A DNA stretch of 64,000 nucleotides from Porphyrobacter sp. ULC335 (GTDB lineage Bacteria > Pseudomonadota > Alphaproteobacteria > Sphingomonadales > Sphingomonadaceae), in the NCBI RefSeq assembly GCF_025917005.1, contig NZ_CP078091.1, positions 1,984,001 to 2,048,000 on the forward strand, in the 5' to 3' direction. A model generated the notes under the pieces. That model saw only the letters and a program-made list of their open reading frames with translations, made no database searches and had not been told where the DNA came from. The position numbers were made by a program, and so were the translations under genes. This document shows, piece after piece, positions 8,475 through 17,452 of this stretch. Numbering within the stretch: position 1 is the first letter of the stretch; every line of letters starts with the position of its first letter.

Positions 8475-9026
8475 TTAGCTGCCATTCAGAGAAAGATGCT
8501 CGGCGTAATCTTCAATCCACATGCGCTCGCACCAAGCGTTCTCACCATGCTGTTCGATTTCTGACCTCACCTGCGTCAGCGGCAACGTCATGGCCCAAGG
8601 AAGGAAGTGATCTTCGATATTACTGGTGATCCGATCCAGCTTTTGCAGCACAGCATCCTCACTCGCGCCTTCCCAGTGAAGTCGCTCGTAATGGTAACTT
8701 AGATTTTGGGGCCGGTAGATCAGTTCACTTCCGCCATCCTCCAGCGGCCTTAGTTTGTAAGGATAGTCGAAAATCTCTTTTGTGAAACCTGTAGGGACTT
8801 TCTCTGATCTGTCCCGCAAAATGGAATGTCGGAAGCAAAGAATATGCGAGATCGATCCTGGAGCACTCATCCGACCGCCCAGTCGGAAAAGCGCAAGTGT
8901 TTGGCACCCGTCGAAAAAGACGAGCGTTTTACCCTTAGGCGCAAAGCCGAGCGAAGCTAATCTCCTAGCCACGCGATCCTCGAAAAGAGCGTCAAAAGCT
9001 TCCTTGTTCATAATCCTATTCGGCAT
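8475..9026 (-). CDS. Hypothetical protein, DUF4304-like
   Basis: A 183-residue soluble protein. The N-terminal part (LASLGFAPKGKTLVFFDGCQTLALFRLGG) has the feel of the DUF4304 family, whose members start with a region of the type GFkkkG and then a beta-sheet, but this is a weak resemblance and I do not claim membership. No transmembrane segments or signal are visible. ATG 9026 is the longest start; ATG 9011 is equally possible, with AGGA close by. It sits alone in the island between two copies of a 21-bp repeat. Function unknown. Confidence 0.6.
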   Translation of the reverse strand: MPNRIMNKEAFDALFEDRVARRLASLGFAPKGKTLVFFDGCQTLALFRLGGRMSAPGSISHILCFRHSILRDRSEKVPTGFTKEIFDYPYKLRPLEDGGSELIYRPQNLSYHYERLHWEGASEDAVLQKLDRITSNIEDHFLPWAMTLPLTQVRSEIEQHGENAWCERMWIEDYAEHLSLNGS

Positions 9027-9511
9027 TCACGGCTGCGCCTGTCAACGTCCGCAATGGGGTCGCTTTCAGAATGTCGCCTTATGGCGAGAAAACCGTTGAA
9101 GCTGCCGGGCAAGTCATCCCAGTCGGAGACATCGTCATTGATTATGAGCCGATCGCCCAGCGCATTCCATGCCGCAGGCCAGACGGCACGCGATCCGGTT
9201 GCGATCACCACGCGCCCAGCTTCGATTGCGGTTCCATCGTCCAGGATCAGACGGTCGGGGGCAGTGAAGCGGGCTGATCCGCTGATCTTGTGGGCATCCG
9301 GCCAGCCTTCGACATCTTCAACCACCAAGCCGACAAAGCGGTCGCGCTCGGCACGGACCCGGGCCATCACGGCCTTGCCGCAAAAGCGGTAGCTGAGTCG
9401 CCAGAACTTCTTTCTGTCGGGGTTCGACAAGAGAAACAAGCCTCCGCCATCGGCGTGCTTGGTTGGTTTGGGGCCGGCCTTCAGGCTGCGGATTTTCGCA
9501 ACGCTAAGCAT
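9008..9511 (-). pseudogene. Chimeric relic: P4-type integrase N-terminus joined to a dihydrolipoamide dehydrogenase-like fragment
   Basis: The 167-codon frame is a mosaic. Residues 1 to about 47 are the arm-binding N-terminus of a DUF4102/P4-type integrase (KIRSLKAGPKPTKHADGGGL, then FWRLSYRFCGK). From VMARVRAERDRFVG to about residue 138 it matches the middle of a pyridine nucleotide-disulphide oxidoreductase (dihydrolipoamide dehydrogenase class), including the IATGSRAVWP stretch, but lacks the FAD and NAD folds. The last 29 residues are unrelated repeat-derived sequence. Neither activity can survive. The integrase stub begins about 170 bases from the tRNA-Pro 3' end and reads away from it, as island integrases do. 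Confidence 0.72.
9051..9071. repeat. 21-bp direct repeat, copy 2
   Basis: Second copy of the repeat at 8367-8387, one mismatch. It overlaps the C-terminal codons of the integrase/dehydrogenase chimera, whose translated tail here is SESDPIADVD. Confidence 0.6.
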
Positions 9512-9680
9512 TGAGACAAGCTAGCGGATCCCAGCTTCGCTACCAAAATTCTTACCAACAAAGTGCAGGTAACTCGTGAAATTGCATGAAATGCGCTGAT
9601 ACAACGTGGCTCAATTATCTACATGAAAATATGAGATAAAATGAACGCGATGGCGCAATATGGGGTCTACTGAGAAAAGA

Positions 9681-9760
<80 letters not shown>

Positions 9761-9784
9761 ACACTCTTCTTCTCGCCCTTCCGG

Positions 9785-9857
9785 TGGGCCCGGCAGGATT
9801 CGAACCCGCGACCTAGCCGTTATGAGCGGCCAGCTCTAACCGCTGAGCTACAGGCCC
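9785..9857 (-). tRNA. tRNA with CAT anticodon, probably tRNA-Ile2 (elongator Met possible)
   Basis: A 73-base cloverleaf: acceptor GGGCCTG with CGGGCCC, D-arm with AGCGGTTAGA, anticodon loop CTCATAA (anticodon CAT), T-loop GGTTCGAATCC, discriminator A. The C4-G69 and C5-G68 pairs are those described as recognition features for TilS, which turns C34 into lysidine so that the tRNA reads ATA as isoleucine. This supports tRNA-Ile2 over elongator Met. The terminal CCA is not encoded (CCG follows). Confidence 0.85.
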
Positions 9858-9939
9858 TTGCGCACAAGGCACCGGAAGACAGGGCGACGGTCAGCCCCTA
9901 CTCTGGCGGCGGCGTTGAGACAAGCGCGCAAACTGACCT

Positions 9940-10941
9940 CTATCCGCCGGTTGCAGCAATGATATCTGCGACGGTGCAGCTTTGCACGCCGCGCGCTGCC
10001 AGGTGCCGGTAGACCGCTTCAAGCCAGGCGTAGAGCGCCTCTACCCCCGATGCGTCGGCGGCATAGGGAGTGTGGCCCGGGGCAAGCGTGGGGCTGTGCA
10101 ATGACAATACCAGCACGGGCAGTCCGGCACGCACGGCAATGTCCACGCCGCGCAGGCCCTCCTCGATCGAAACGCCTTCGGGGGTCAGCGCGATATGTTC
10201 CAGCAAGCCAAGCCGCGACAGCACGCCCATCGCTCGAAAGAGTGGTTCGGCAAAGCGCTGCAAGGGACGCCCCGCGCCGCGCAGAAGTCCCGAGTGGACG
10301 CTCGTCACCGGCAACTCCAGCAGCCGCATCGCGCCATCGACCCAGTAGGGCGCAAGCGGGTGGCGGCTGTAATCCGGTCCGCCCTGGGCCGTGTAATCGA
10401 AGAGTGATCGCACGGAGGTGTCGATCCGGATTCCAGCCTGCTTGAGCAGATCGGCCGTATGTGGCCCCAGCCCGTAGCGTCCGGCGCGGTAAATCAGCGG
10501 GGCGGCCCCGAAAGCTGCCTCGATCGCATCGCGCAGCGCCATGAACTTGGCCGCTTCAAGATCCCGCGGCAGGTTGCCGGCAAAGGAATTGTGGCCGCTC
10601 ACCTCCTCATCAAAGGGCGGATTGACCCAGGGGTGGAGCTGCACGCCGACCTCGGCGCAGCCGCGCCGCACCGCATCGCCGATGATCTCCACAGCGCGTG
10701 CGTCTTGTACGACCGGCCAGTCGACGAGGTAGACCGGTTGCGCGCCGATCCGCTCGCAGAAGGTCTGGAAGCGCGCAATCGCGGGAATATGGGTCAGGCC
10801 GTACCCGTCGCGGCGGAAGGGGCCTTTCCAGTCGAATTCCTCTTCGGTATCGACTGTCAGCAGCACCCGCTGGCCGAAGCCGGGGGCAAAGGCAGCACTG
10901 CGCCCTGCTGGCGGGGGTTGGAGCATCGAGCCTGAGGTCAT
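9940..10941 (-). CDS. WalW-type polysaccharide deacetylase family protein
   Basis: A 333-residue protein of the NodB-homology (carbohydrate esterase 4-like) superfamily, WalW branch. It opens with QRVLLTVDTEEEFDW, matching the start of the NodB fold and its metal-binding acids. VGVQLHPWVNPPF carries the histidine region, YRAGRYGLGPHT is the active-site arginine segment, and LVLSLHSPTLAPG near the end supplies the last conserved His. The ATG at 10941 is chosen because the frame upstream of it overlaps the kinase gene and looks non-coding. It starts 31 bases after the sensor kinase stop on the same strand, so the two are probably one operon. Confidence 0.8.
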   Translation of the reverse strand: MTSGSMLQPPPAGRSAAFAPGFGQRVLLTVDTEEEFDWKGPFRRDGYGLTHIPAIARFQTFCERIGAQPVYLVDWPVVQDARAVEIIGDAVRRGCAEVGVQLHPWVNPPFDEEVSGHNSFAGNLPRDLEAAKFMALRDAIEAAFGAAPLIYRAGRYGLGPHTADLLKQAGIRIDTSVRSLFDYTAQGGPDYSRHPLAPYWVDGAMRLLELPVTSVHSGLLRGAGRPLQRFAEPLFRAMGVLSRLGLLEHIALTPEGVSIEEGLRGVDIAVRAGLPVLVLSLHSPTLAPGHTPYAADASGVEALYAWLEAVYRHLAARGVQSCTVADIIAATGG

Positions 10942-10972
10942 TTCCGCTGTGCGCTGCCGCCGTTTGCGCGCG

Positions 10973-12742
10973 CTACGCGCCCACCGCGCCGGGCAGGTTT
11001 GCGTCTTCGCTGAAGAGCGGCAGGGTGAGCACGATCGCGTCGCCTTCACGCGCCAACCCGCCGCTTGCCGCACGCGCTTCGGCCCGGGCAAGGCGCAAGG
11101 CAAAGCCTGATCCGAACAGCCCGGGATTGATCGCCCCTTCCGCCGCGCGGGTTGTGGCTGCGAACAGATTGTCCTCCGCCGCAAGCCGGGCGGGAAGGGT
11201 GCAGCGCAATTGCGCCATCGCACGGCCGCCGCCGATCAACGGGTTCAGCCTGACCGCAATCGTCTCGCCCGGTGCACAGGCCGCTCCGAGGCTCGCCAGG
11301 AGACGCCAGACGAGCGCTTCAGCATCGTCAGGGTCGATCCCGATCAGCATCGTCGTGGTTTCGGCAAAGCCAAGCGCGAGGCCCGCATTCTGCGGCGCAA
11401 GCACCGGATCAAGCTGCGCGGCGGTGCGGCGTACCAGCGCGGCCAGATCGGCCTCGCCCGGCTCGGTCCATATGACGCCGGTCTCGAGCCGCGCCAGCCG
11501 GTCAAGCTCCTCGAAGCCAGCAAGGATGCGCGCGGCATCGGCGGCAATCGCGGCTGCAAGCGCGCGATATTCATGCGGAGCAGGGCCGAACAATTGCTGC
11601 TGGATCACCTCGGCATAGCCTTGAACCGCGGTGACAGGCGTGCGCAGTTCGTGCAGCAACTGGCGGATGCGGTCGGCTTCGCGCGCCTCTGCACCGGCAG
11701 GGATGGCGGCGGCTTTGGGCACACGGCGGAAGCGGCCGAAATAGCCGGTAAAATGGCCTTCCTCGCTGAAGCGCGGTTCGGCATCGATGATCCACTCTCC
11801 GGCGATGGCAGGTGCGCCGGACAGGCTGATAGGACCGCGTGCGATCGGCTGACGGCGAGCGAATGCACGGGCGATCCCTGCACCCTCGGCGCTATCCCCG
11901 CCGCCGGGAGTTGCGGAGAACAGGCGGGACCCCACCACCATCGGTGCCACATCGCTGGTCGCCCAGCTGATCCGGCCGTTCGTATCCGAGACAAAACCGA
12001 AATTGGAGACGACACGTTCGGGCCGTTCGGTCACTTCGCCAAGGGGTAGGCGCGGCGAGCGTTCGCTATCGACGGGATTGTCGCCGCGCTCGCGCCGGAA
12101 CTGGGCGATACGCTCGACCAGTGCGGAGATTTCCGTGCGACCGGCATCGTCGCGGTTGCGGGCGGAGACCTGGGCCGGCGCGGCAGGCACCTTGCGCAGC
12201 GGGATCGGGTCACTGGCTGACGCGGCACGTGTGATCGGAGTCACAATGTCTTTAACCGGCTCTGCATCCGGAGAAGTGGCGGCAGCGGGGGTGGGGGCAG
12301 GCAGGCCACGATCATGCACGCCGAGGCGCGCCAGCAGCGCTTCGACGTCAACCGGCAGGTCGCGGCGCAGACGCAAAAAACCGCGCGCACGTACAGGCAG
12401 GCGCGGGATCAGCGCGGCCCAGTCCTCCGAGGTGAGATCGGCCCGGGTGAGCGCTGCGGCCGCTACTTCAGGCTCGTGATCGGCGAGATGCGAGGCGAGA
12501 TCGGGGCTGCGGAAACGCCAGCCGGGTTCGCGGATGATGCGCGCGCGCGTGTCCGCAGGGATTGCTTCGGCCAGAGCATCCATCCGCAACCATGCGGCTG
12601 CCATCAAGCTCTGGTCTTGCCCCCGCTCATGGAGACGTTCCTTGCCGAGAAGATCGAGCAATTGCCTGTACTTCGTACGCAGGCTCGCCTCGCCTGTGGC
12701 GCGTTGGCGCAGCACGGTGGCAAGGCGGTCATCGAAAAACAC
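10973..12742 (-). CDS. PAS-containing sensor histidine kinase
   Basis: A 589-residue cytoplasmic kinase with no membrane segments. The N-terminal 150 residues are alpha-helical with Arg/Asp-rich repeats. A PAS-like domain follows (SNFGFVSDTNGRISWAT to about GYFGRFRRV). The HisKA box is LLHELRTPVTAVQGYAE, with the phosphorylatable His. The ATPase domain is degenerate: the N box is not obvious, but GSGFALRLARAEARAASGG fits the G2/lid. Starts with GTG 12742 behind AGGAGA. Upstream of and probably co-transcribed with the deacetylase. No response regulator lies nearby, so the partner is unknown. Confidence 0.8.
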   Translation of the reverse strand: MFFDDRLATVLRQRATGEASLRTKYRQLLDLLGKERLHERGQDQSLMAAAWLRMDALAEAIPADTRARIIREPGWRFRSPDLASHLADHEPEVAAAALTRADLTSEDWAALIPRLPVRARGFLRLRRDLPVDVEALLARLGVHDRGLPAPTPAAATSPDAEPVKDIVTPITRAASASDPIPLRKVPAAPAQVSARNRDDAGRTEISALVERIAQFRRERGDNPVDSERSPRLPLGEVTERPERVVSNFGFVSDTNGRISWATSDVAPMVVGSRLFSATPGGGDSAEGAGIARAFARRQPIARGPISLSGAPAIAGEWIIDAEPRFSEEGHFTGYFGRFRRVPKAAAIPAGAEAREADRIRQLLHELRTPVTAVQGYAEVIQQQLFGPAPHEYRALAAAIAADAARILAGFEELDRLARLETGVIWTEPGEADLAALVRRTAAQLDPVLAPQNAGLALGFAETTTMLIGIDPDDAEALVWRLLASLGAACAPGETIAVRLNPLIGGGRAMAQLRCTLPARLAAEDNLFAATTRAAEGAINPGLFGSGFALRLARAEARAASGGLAREGDAIVLTLPLFSEDANLPGAVGA

Positions 12743-12902
12743 AGGCTCTCCTCAATAGCGGCCAGCGGAGCGAATCGCGCTGGCCGATCACGTCTGCAGC
12801 GGGACCATAGCCAGTGCCGACCTATCCGTCTTAGCAGGATAGGGGAATTGTCACAGTTTGACGCGAATGGCGCGTTGCAAAGCGGGACAATTGCTGCCAG
12901 AC

Positions 12903-12915
12903 CTAATAATATTAG
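12903..12915. promoter_or_regulatory. AT-rich palindrome upstream of the Lrp-type regulator
   Basis: CTAATAATATTAG is a perfect inverted repeat (CTAATA/TATTAG) around one base, in an otherwise GC-rich 270-base divergent region between the kinase gene (start 12742) and the Lrp gene (start 13013). Lrp/AsnC proteins bind AT-rich palindromes of about this size and commonly regulate their own promoter, so it is a candidate autoregulatory site. This is inference. Confidence 0.35.
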
Positions 12916-13012
12916 CCAAGCGGGCCATGCGGCACGCGTCTTGTTTCTTTGGGATCATGTTGCACGGGCTGCGTCGCTGAGCGTCGGGGCGTGCTGGAGG
13001 AGCTTTAGCCAC

Positions 13013-13474
13013 GTGGCCAATCTCGACGATATCGACCGCCGTTTGCTATCGGAACTGCAGGCTGAAGGCCGCGTGACCAATGTTGAACTTGCCCAGCGGG
13101 TCGGGCTGACCGCACCTCCCTGTCTGCGCCGCGTGCGGGGCCTCGAGGAGGACGGGGTGATCCGCGGCTATCACGCCGATCTCGATCCGTCGAAGTTGGG
13201 ATTTGCCATCACCGTCTTTGCGATGGTCAGTCTCAAGAGCCAGGCCGAATCCAGCTTGCGCGAGTTCGAGGAGCATATGCGTGCACTACCCGAAGTGCGC
13301 GAATGCCACATGCTCAACGGCGAGATCGACTTCATTCTCAAGATCGTGAGCAAGGATCTCCAGAGCTTCCAGGAATTCCTGACCGGCAAGCTGACGCCTG
13401 CGCCGAACGTGGAAAGCGTCAAGACTTCGCTGACGATCCGTACCGCCAAACAGGAACCCGGCGTCCCGCTGTGA
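13013..13474 (+). CDS. Lrp/AsnC-family transcriptional regulator
   Basis: A 153-residue feast/famine regulator. Residues 2-60 are the AsnC-type HTH (LDDIDRRLLSELQAEGRVTN, then VELAQRVGL and CLRRVRGLEEDGVIRGYHA). The remainder is the RAM (ligand-sensing, oligomerising) domain with the LPEVRECHMLNGEIDFILKI stretch. The GTG at 13013 is the start: AGGAG lies 10 bases upstream, and the protein then begins exactly where Lrp proteins do. The longer in-frame extension back to 12314 is antisense to the kinase and is not real. The stop overlaps the next start by 4 bases. Confidence 0.92.
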   Translation: MANLDDIDRRLLSELQAEGRVTNVELAQRVGLTAPPCLRRVRGLEEDGVIRGYHADLDPSKLGFAITVFAMVSLKSQAESSLREFEEHMRALPEVRECHMLNGEIDFILKIVSKDLQSFQEFLTGKLTPAPNVESVKTSLTIRTAKQEPGVPL

Positions 13475-13917
13475 GCGAGGCAACGCGCCTCACCGGAGCC
13501 GTGACCGGCCGGTGCCTGTGCGGCGCGGTGGCGATCACGGTTGAAGCCATGCAGGCTGAGGTCGATGTCTGCCATTGTGCGATGTGCCAGCGCTGGGGCG
13601 GCGCGTTCTACGCGGGCGTCAAGGGTGATGTCGCCGCGGTGACAGGCGAGGAAGCGATCACCGTCTATCGCTCAAGCGAATGGGCCGAGCGCGCCTTCTG
13701 TGGCACCTGCGGCAGCAACTTGTGGTACCACTTCCTGCCGACCGGCAACCGCAGCTTCCTTGCCGGGCTGTTCGACCTGCCGCCGGGCTTCGGAATCGAA
13801 CGGCAGATTTTTGTCGACGAGAAGCCCGATTGGTATGATCTTGCCCAGCAAAGCCCGATGCTTACCGCTGAGCAGGTGATCGCGGAGGCGGAGGCTGCGG
13901 GCTTTAGCTTCGGTTGA
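13471..13917 (+). CDS. GFA/CENP-V domain protein (zinc-binding, glutathione-dependent formaldehyde-activating family)
   Basis: A 148-residue protein with the zinc-binding cysteines of the GFA fold: GRCLCGAV near the start, CHCAMCQRWGG and FCGTCGSNLWY. Some members catalyse glutathione-formaldehyde adduct formation, but most have no proven activity. Starts at GTG 13471, overlapping the Lrp stop (GTGA), so translation is coupled. Co-expression with an Lrp regulator hints at amino-acid or one-carbon metabolism, but the substrate cannot be read from sequence. Confidence 0.88.
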   Translation: MSEATRLTGAVTGRCLCGAVAITVEAMQAEVDVCHCAMCQRWGGAFYAGVKGDVAAVTGEEAITVYRSSEWAERAFCGTCGSNLWYHFLPTGNRSFLAGLFDLPPGFGIERQIFVDEKPDWYDLAQQSPMLTAEQVIAEAEAAGFSFG

Positions 13918-13956
13918 CGGTCCGTATGGCCCGGTGCTCCGTCTCGTGCAAATGCT

Positions 13957-15267
13957 CTAGTGCAGCTTCAGCCGTGGCCGCACAATGCGGTTCACGCGGC
14001 CCACCAGCATCAGGAAGGTCGCCTTCATCCAGCCATGGATGCCGATCAGGTGCAGGCGGTAGAGCGAGGTATAGATGAACCGCGCCAGCCTTCCCTCGAT
14101 CGCCATGCTCCCGCCGATCAGGTTGCCCATCAGACTCCCCACGGTCGAGAAGCGGCTCAGCGATACCAAAGACCCCTTGTCGCGATAGACGAAGTGGGTG
14201 AGCGGACGGCCTTTCTGCATCCGCACGATGTTGGCGAACACGGTCTCGGCCATCTGGTGCGCGGCCTGCGCGCGCGGCGGGACAGGGCGATCCTCACCCG
14301 GCGGCGTGTAGCTGGCGCAGTCGCCGAGCGCGTAGATGCACGTGTCCACCGTGGTCTGGAGCGTGTCGGTGACGAGGATCTGGTTCCTCGGATTGGTCTC
14401 CAGCCCGAGGCCTGAGAGAAACTCCGGGCCCTTCACGCCAGCGGCCCAGACAATCAGATCAGCCTCGATCACCTCGCCGGTCTTGGTAATGAGCTGGCGT
14501 GGGCGCGCCTCGACGACCTGCACGTCGGGGCGGACCTGCACGCCCAGCTGGCCCAGTTCGTGGGTCGCGGCAGCAGCGAGCTTGTCGGGCAGGGCAGGCA
14601 GAATGCGTGGCCCGGCTTCGAGCAGGGTCACGTGCATCCGGCTCTCGTCGAACACCTCAAGGCCGTAGTGCCGCAGCGCGCCAGCCGCGTTGTAGAGCTC
14701 GGCCGCAAGTTCCACGCCCGTTGCGCCGCCGCCGACGATGGCGATGCGCACCTGCTCGTCCGCGCCCGGATCGTTCATCATCGCCCGGCTGACGCGAAGG
14801 CAATGGTTCAGCAGCCGCGTGCGGAAGCGGTCGGCCTGCTCGCGGCTATCGAGATAGAGGCAGTGTTCCTTCACCCCCGGCACGCCGAAATCGTTCGATA
14901 CCGAACCCAGCGCCAACGCCAGAATGTCATAGCGGATGGTGTGAGCCTCGATCAGGTCGCTGCCGTCCTCGTCCTTTACCGGCGCGAGGCTGATGGTCTT
15001 CGCCTCGCGGTCGATCCCGTCGAGGCTGCCTTGGAAGAAGCGATAACCCCAGCGGTAGCAGTGCCCGCGATAGCCGACCTCGTCGAGGTTTGCGTCAAGC
15101 GATCCGGCCGCGACCTCGTGCAGCAAGGGCTTCCAGATGTGGGAGAGGTTCTTGTCGACAAGGATGATGTCGTGCCGCTTGCGCCCGTATTTCGCACCGA
15201 GCCGCCGCACCAGTTCAAGCCCGCCCGCGCCCCCGCCGACGACGACAATCTGGGTCTTGCGGCTCAT
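13957..15267 (-). CDS. ndh: Type II NADH:quinone oxidoreductase (NDH-2)
   Basis: A 436-residue flavoprotein that passes electrons from NADH to quinone at the inner membrane face without pumping protons. Two Rossmann motifs are visible: VVVGGGAGGLELVRRL for FAD at the N-terminus and IAIVGGGATGVELAAELYN for NADH in the middle. IYALGDCASY is the second FAD-contacting segment, and AAHQMAE the quinone-site helix. The amphipathic C-terminus (RLHLIGIHGWMKATFLM) anchors it to the membrane. Start ATG 15267 with GAAGGAGT five bases upstream; the longer frame to 15327 is not needed. Monocistronic. Confidence 0.93.
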   Translation of the reverse strand: MSRKTQIVVVGGGAGGLELVRRLGAKYGRKRHDIILVDKNLSHIWKPLLHEVAAGSLDANLDEVGYRGHCYRWGYRFFQGSLDGIDREAKTISLAPVKDEDGSDLIEAHTIRYDILALALGSVSNDFGVPGVKEHCLYLDSREQADRFRTRLLNHCLRVSRAMMNDPGADEQVRIAIVGGGATGVELAAELYNAAGALRHYGLEVFDESRMHVTLLEAGPRILPALPDKLAAAATHELGQLGVQVRPDVQVVEARPRQLITKTGEVIEADLIVWAAGVKGPEFLSGLGLETNPRNQILVTDTLQTTVDTCIYALGDCASYTPPGEDRPVPPRAQAAHQMAETVFANIVRMQKGRPLTHFVYRDKGSLVSLSRFSTVGSLMGNLIGGSMAIEGRLARFIYTSLYRLHLIGIHGWMKATFLMLVGRVNRIVRPRLKLH

Positions 15268-15421
15268 CCAATACTCCTTCGCACAAGCGTGCAGCGCAAT
15301 CCCGCCAAAGGCATAGCCTGTAGCCACGGCAAAATCGCGTCAAATCAGCGCATGCTCCACGCGAATCTTGCTGCAGTGCAACATTAAGGCATCAGCGCCA
15401 GAGTGGTTCCACGCATTGAGC

Positions 15422-16135
15422 CTAGACTGCGCCTGAGATGTCCAGCGCCCATGCAAGCGGGGTAGGCAGGCTCTCGGCACTGAAGTCGATTTGCAGGACG
15501 CGTCTTTGTCCTGACGCTGTGGATTTCTGCGAGGCGTGCAGAATGGGGGTTGCATAGGCCCAGACATCGCCCGGCCGCGCGAGACAGGCGAGGGTCTGAC
15601 TGGACTCGACCAGCCGCGACACCTCCCTTTCAGGGATGTAGCCACACCGATGAGAAGCGAGCGCGACTTCAAGCGGTGCGTTATCGATCGTGACCGGATC
15701 GAGATGGATGCGCAGGGTTATCATCGCCTCGATCAGGGCGAACGGCGGTTGGACATGGGGACTGCCCTGCTTGACGGTCCACGGGCCAAACCCGGGCACC
15801 TCCACGCGTGCCGCGACGTTGATCGTCCGATCCTGATGCCAGCCAAGCGACCAGTTGGCACCGGGTGATTTGTCGAAGGCAATGGCACGGACCGGGCGCG
15901 CGTTCGGCCCGATCAGGCCCTTGGCGATCCGCGCAATCGGGCCGTCCCCGGTCAGGAAAGGCGCAAGCGCTCCAAGCCGCGTGATCCGCGTGCCCGGCGC
16001 CGAGGGAGCGTTGTCATACCAGTCGCTCAGCGCAGGAAGCATCTCCCGCGCCGCACCCGCAAAGAGTGCGGCTCCGTGGGTGTCCAGCTGCTGGCCGGTC
16101 AGACCTCGCGTTCTTCCAGCCACTTTTCCAGCCAC
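15422..16135 (-). CDS. Phytanoyl-CoA dioxygenase (PhyH)-family Fe(II)/2-oxoglutarate oxygenase
   Basis: A 237-residue protein with the HxD...H iron triad of PhyH oxygenases: [12 protein letters not shown] supplies His and Asp, and PILHASQKS the distal His, with Arg in QRRVLQIDF positioned for 2-oxoglutarate. The substrate is unknown. The longest start is GTG 16135; GTG 16123 is also possible. Both lie inside the last codons of accC, giving an overlap of up to 37 bases in another frame. The gene therefore looks translationally coupled to accC and is the last gene of the aroQ-accB-accC operon, an unusual place for an oxygenase. Confidence 0.78.
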   Translation of the reverse strand: MAGKVAGRTRGLTGQQLDTHGAALFAGAAREMLPALSDWYDNAPSAPGTRITRLGALAPFLTGDGPIARIAKGLIGPNARPVRAIAFDKSPGANWSLGWHQDRTINVAARVEVPGFGPWTVKQGSPHVQPPFALIEAMITLRIHLDPVTIDNAPLEVALASHRCGYIPEREVSRLVESSQTLACLARPGDVWAYATPILHASQKSTASGQRRVLQIDFSAESLPTPLAWALDISGAV

Positions 16136-17448
16136 TTGATCGAATAGTCGCCGTTCAGCACATCGTCCTGCCGCAGCAATTCCTGATGCAGCGGGATGTT
16201 GGTCTTCACCCCTTCGACCACCATTTCCTCGAGCGCGCGGCGCAGGCGCATGATGCAGCCTTCGCGGGTGCGGCCGTAGACGATCAGCTTGGCGATCATG
16301 CTGTCATAGTAGGGCGGGATCTTGTATCCGGCGTAAAGTCCTGAATCCACACGCACATGCATGCCGCCGGCGGCGTGGAAATAGGTCACCAGGCCGGGCG
16401 AGGGCGCGAAGTTGAACGGGTCTTCGGCGTTGATCCGGCACTCGATCGCGTGGCCGTGAAACTCCAGCTCGTCCTGCGTGACCGAAAGCGGGCGGCCTTC
16501 GGCGATGCGGATCTGTTCGCGCACCAGATCGACACCGGTGATCGCTTCGGTCACCGGATGTTCGACCTGCAGGCGGGTGTTCATTTCGATGAAGTAGAAC
16601 TCGCCGTCTTCCCACAGGAACTCGATCGTGCCTGCGCCGCGATAACCCATGTCGCGCATCGCCTTGGAGCAGACTTCGCCCATCCGCATCCGCTCTTCGT
16701 GGCTGATGACGGGCGAGGGGGCTTCTTCCAGCACCTTCTGGTGACGGCGCTGGAGCGAGCAGTCGCGCTCGCCCAGATGGATGGCATTGCCGTTGCCGTC
16801 GCCGAACACCTGGAATTCGATGTGGCGCGGGTTGCCGAGATATTTCTCGATATAGACGGTCGCATCACCGAAGGCGGCCTTCGCCTCGCTGCCGGCCTGC
16901 TGGATCAGCGTTTCAAGCTGGTCGGGGCCGTTGCACACCTTCATGCCGCGCCCGCCGCCGCCAGACGCCGCCTTGATGATCACCGGATAGCCAGCCGCCT
17001 CGGCAATCGCCTTGGCTTCGGTGATATCTGAGACCGCCCCATCGGAGCCGGGCACCAGCGGCAGACCGAGCGCGCCAGCGGTGCGCTTGGCCTCGATCTT
17101 GTCGCCCATCGTGCGGATATGTTCGGGCTTGGGGCCGATCCAGATGATGTCATGCGCTTCGACGATGTCGGCGAATTTGGCGTTCTCGGACAGGAAGCCA
17201 TAGCCCGGGTGGATCGCATCGCACTGCGCGATTTCCGCCGCCGAGATGATGTTCGCGATGTTGAGATAGCTGTCGGTCGCAGGCGGCGGGCCGATGCACA
17301 CCGCGTGATCGGCGAGCCGCACATGCATGGCGTCGGCATCGGCGGTGGAGTGCACCGCCACCGTCTCGATCCCCATTTCATGCGCCGCGCGGTGGATGCG
17401 CAAGGCGATCTCGCCGCGATTGGCGATCAGAATGCGTTTGATGCCCAT
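16099..17448 (-). CDS. accC: Biotin carboxylase subunit of acetyl-CoA carboxylase
   Basis: A 449-residue ATP-grasp enzyme that carboxylates biotin on AccB, the first half-reaction of acetyl-CoA carboxylase (fatty-acid synthesis). Start [15 protein letters not shown] is the biotin-carboxylase N-domain signature. [13 protein letters not shown] is the glycine-rich ATP loop, [16 protein letters not shown] and [20 protein letters not shown] are conserved, and [16 protein letters not shown] holds the catalytic Glu/Asn/Arg residues. Lies 4 bases after accB. Confidence 0.98.
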   Translation of the reverse strand: MGIKRILIANRGEIALRIHRAAHEMGIETVAVHSTADADAMHVRLADHAVCIGPPPATDSYLNIANIISAAEIAQCDAIHPGYGFLSENAKFADIVEAHDIIWIGPKPEHIRTMGDKIEAKRTAGALGLPLVPGSDGAVSDITEAKAIAEAAGYPVIIKAASGGGGRGMKVCNGPDQLETLIQQAGSEAKAAFGDATVYIEKYLGNPRHIEFQVFGDGNGNAIHLGERDCSLQRRHQKVLEEAPSPVISHEERMRMGEVCSKAMRDMGYRGAGTIEFLWEDGEFYFIEMNTRLQVEHPVTEAITGVDLVREQIRIAEGRPLSVTQDELEFHGHAIECRINAEDPFNFAPSPGLVTYFHAAGGMHVRVDSGLYAGYKIPPYYDSMIAKLIVYGRTREGCIMRLRRALEEMVVEGVKTNIPLHQELLRQDDVLNGDYSIKWLEKWLEEREV

Positions 17449-17452
17449 GATC

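Noticed and set aside
12314-13012. Extended form of the Lrp regulator
   Set aside because: This stretch is mostly antisense to the kinase; GTG 13013 has a ribosome site and the family starts there.
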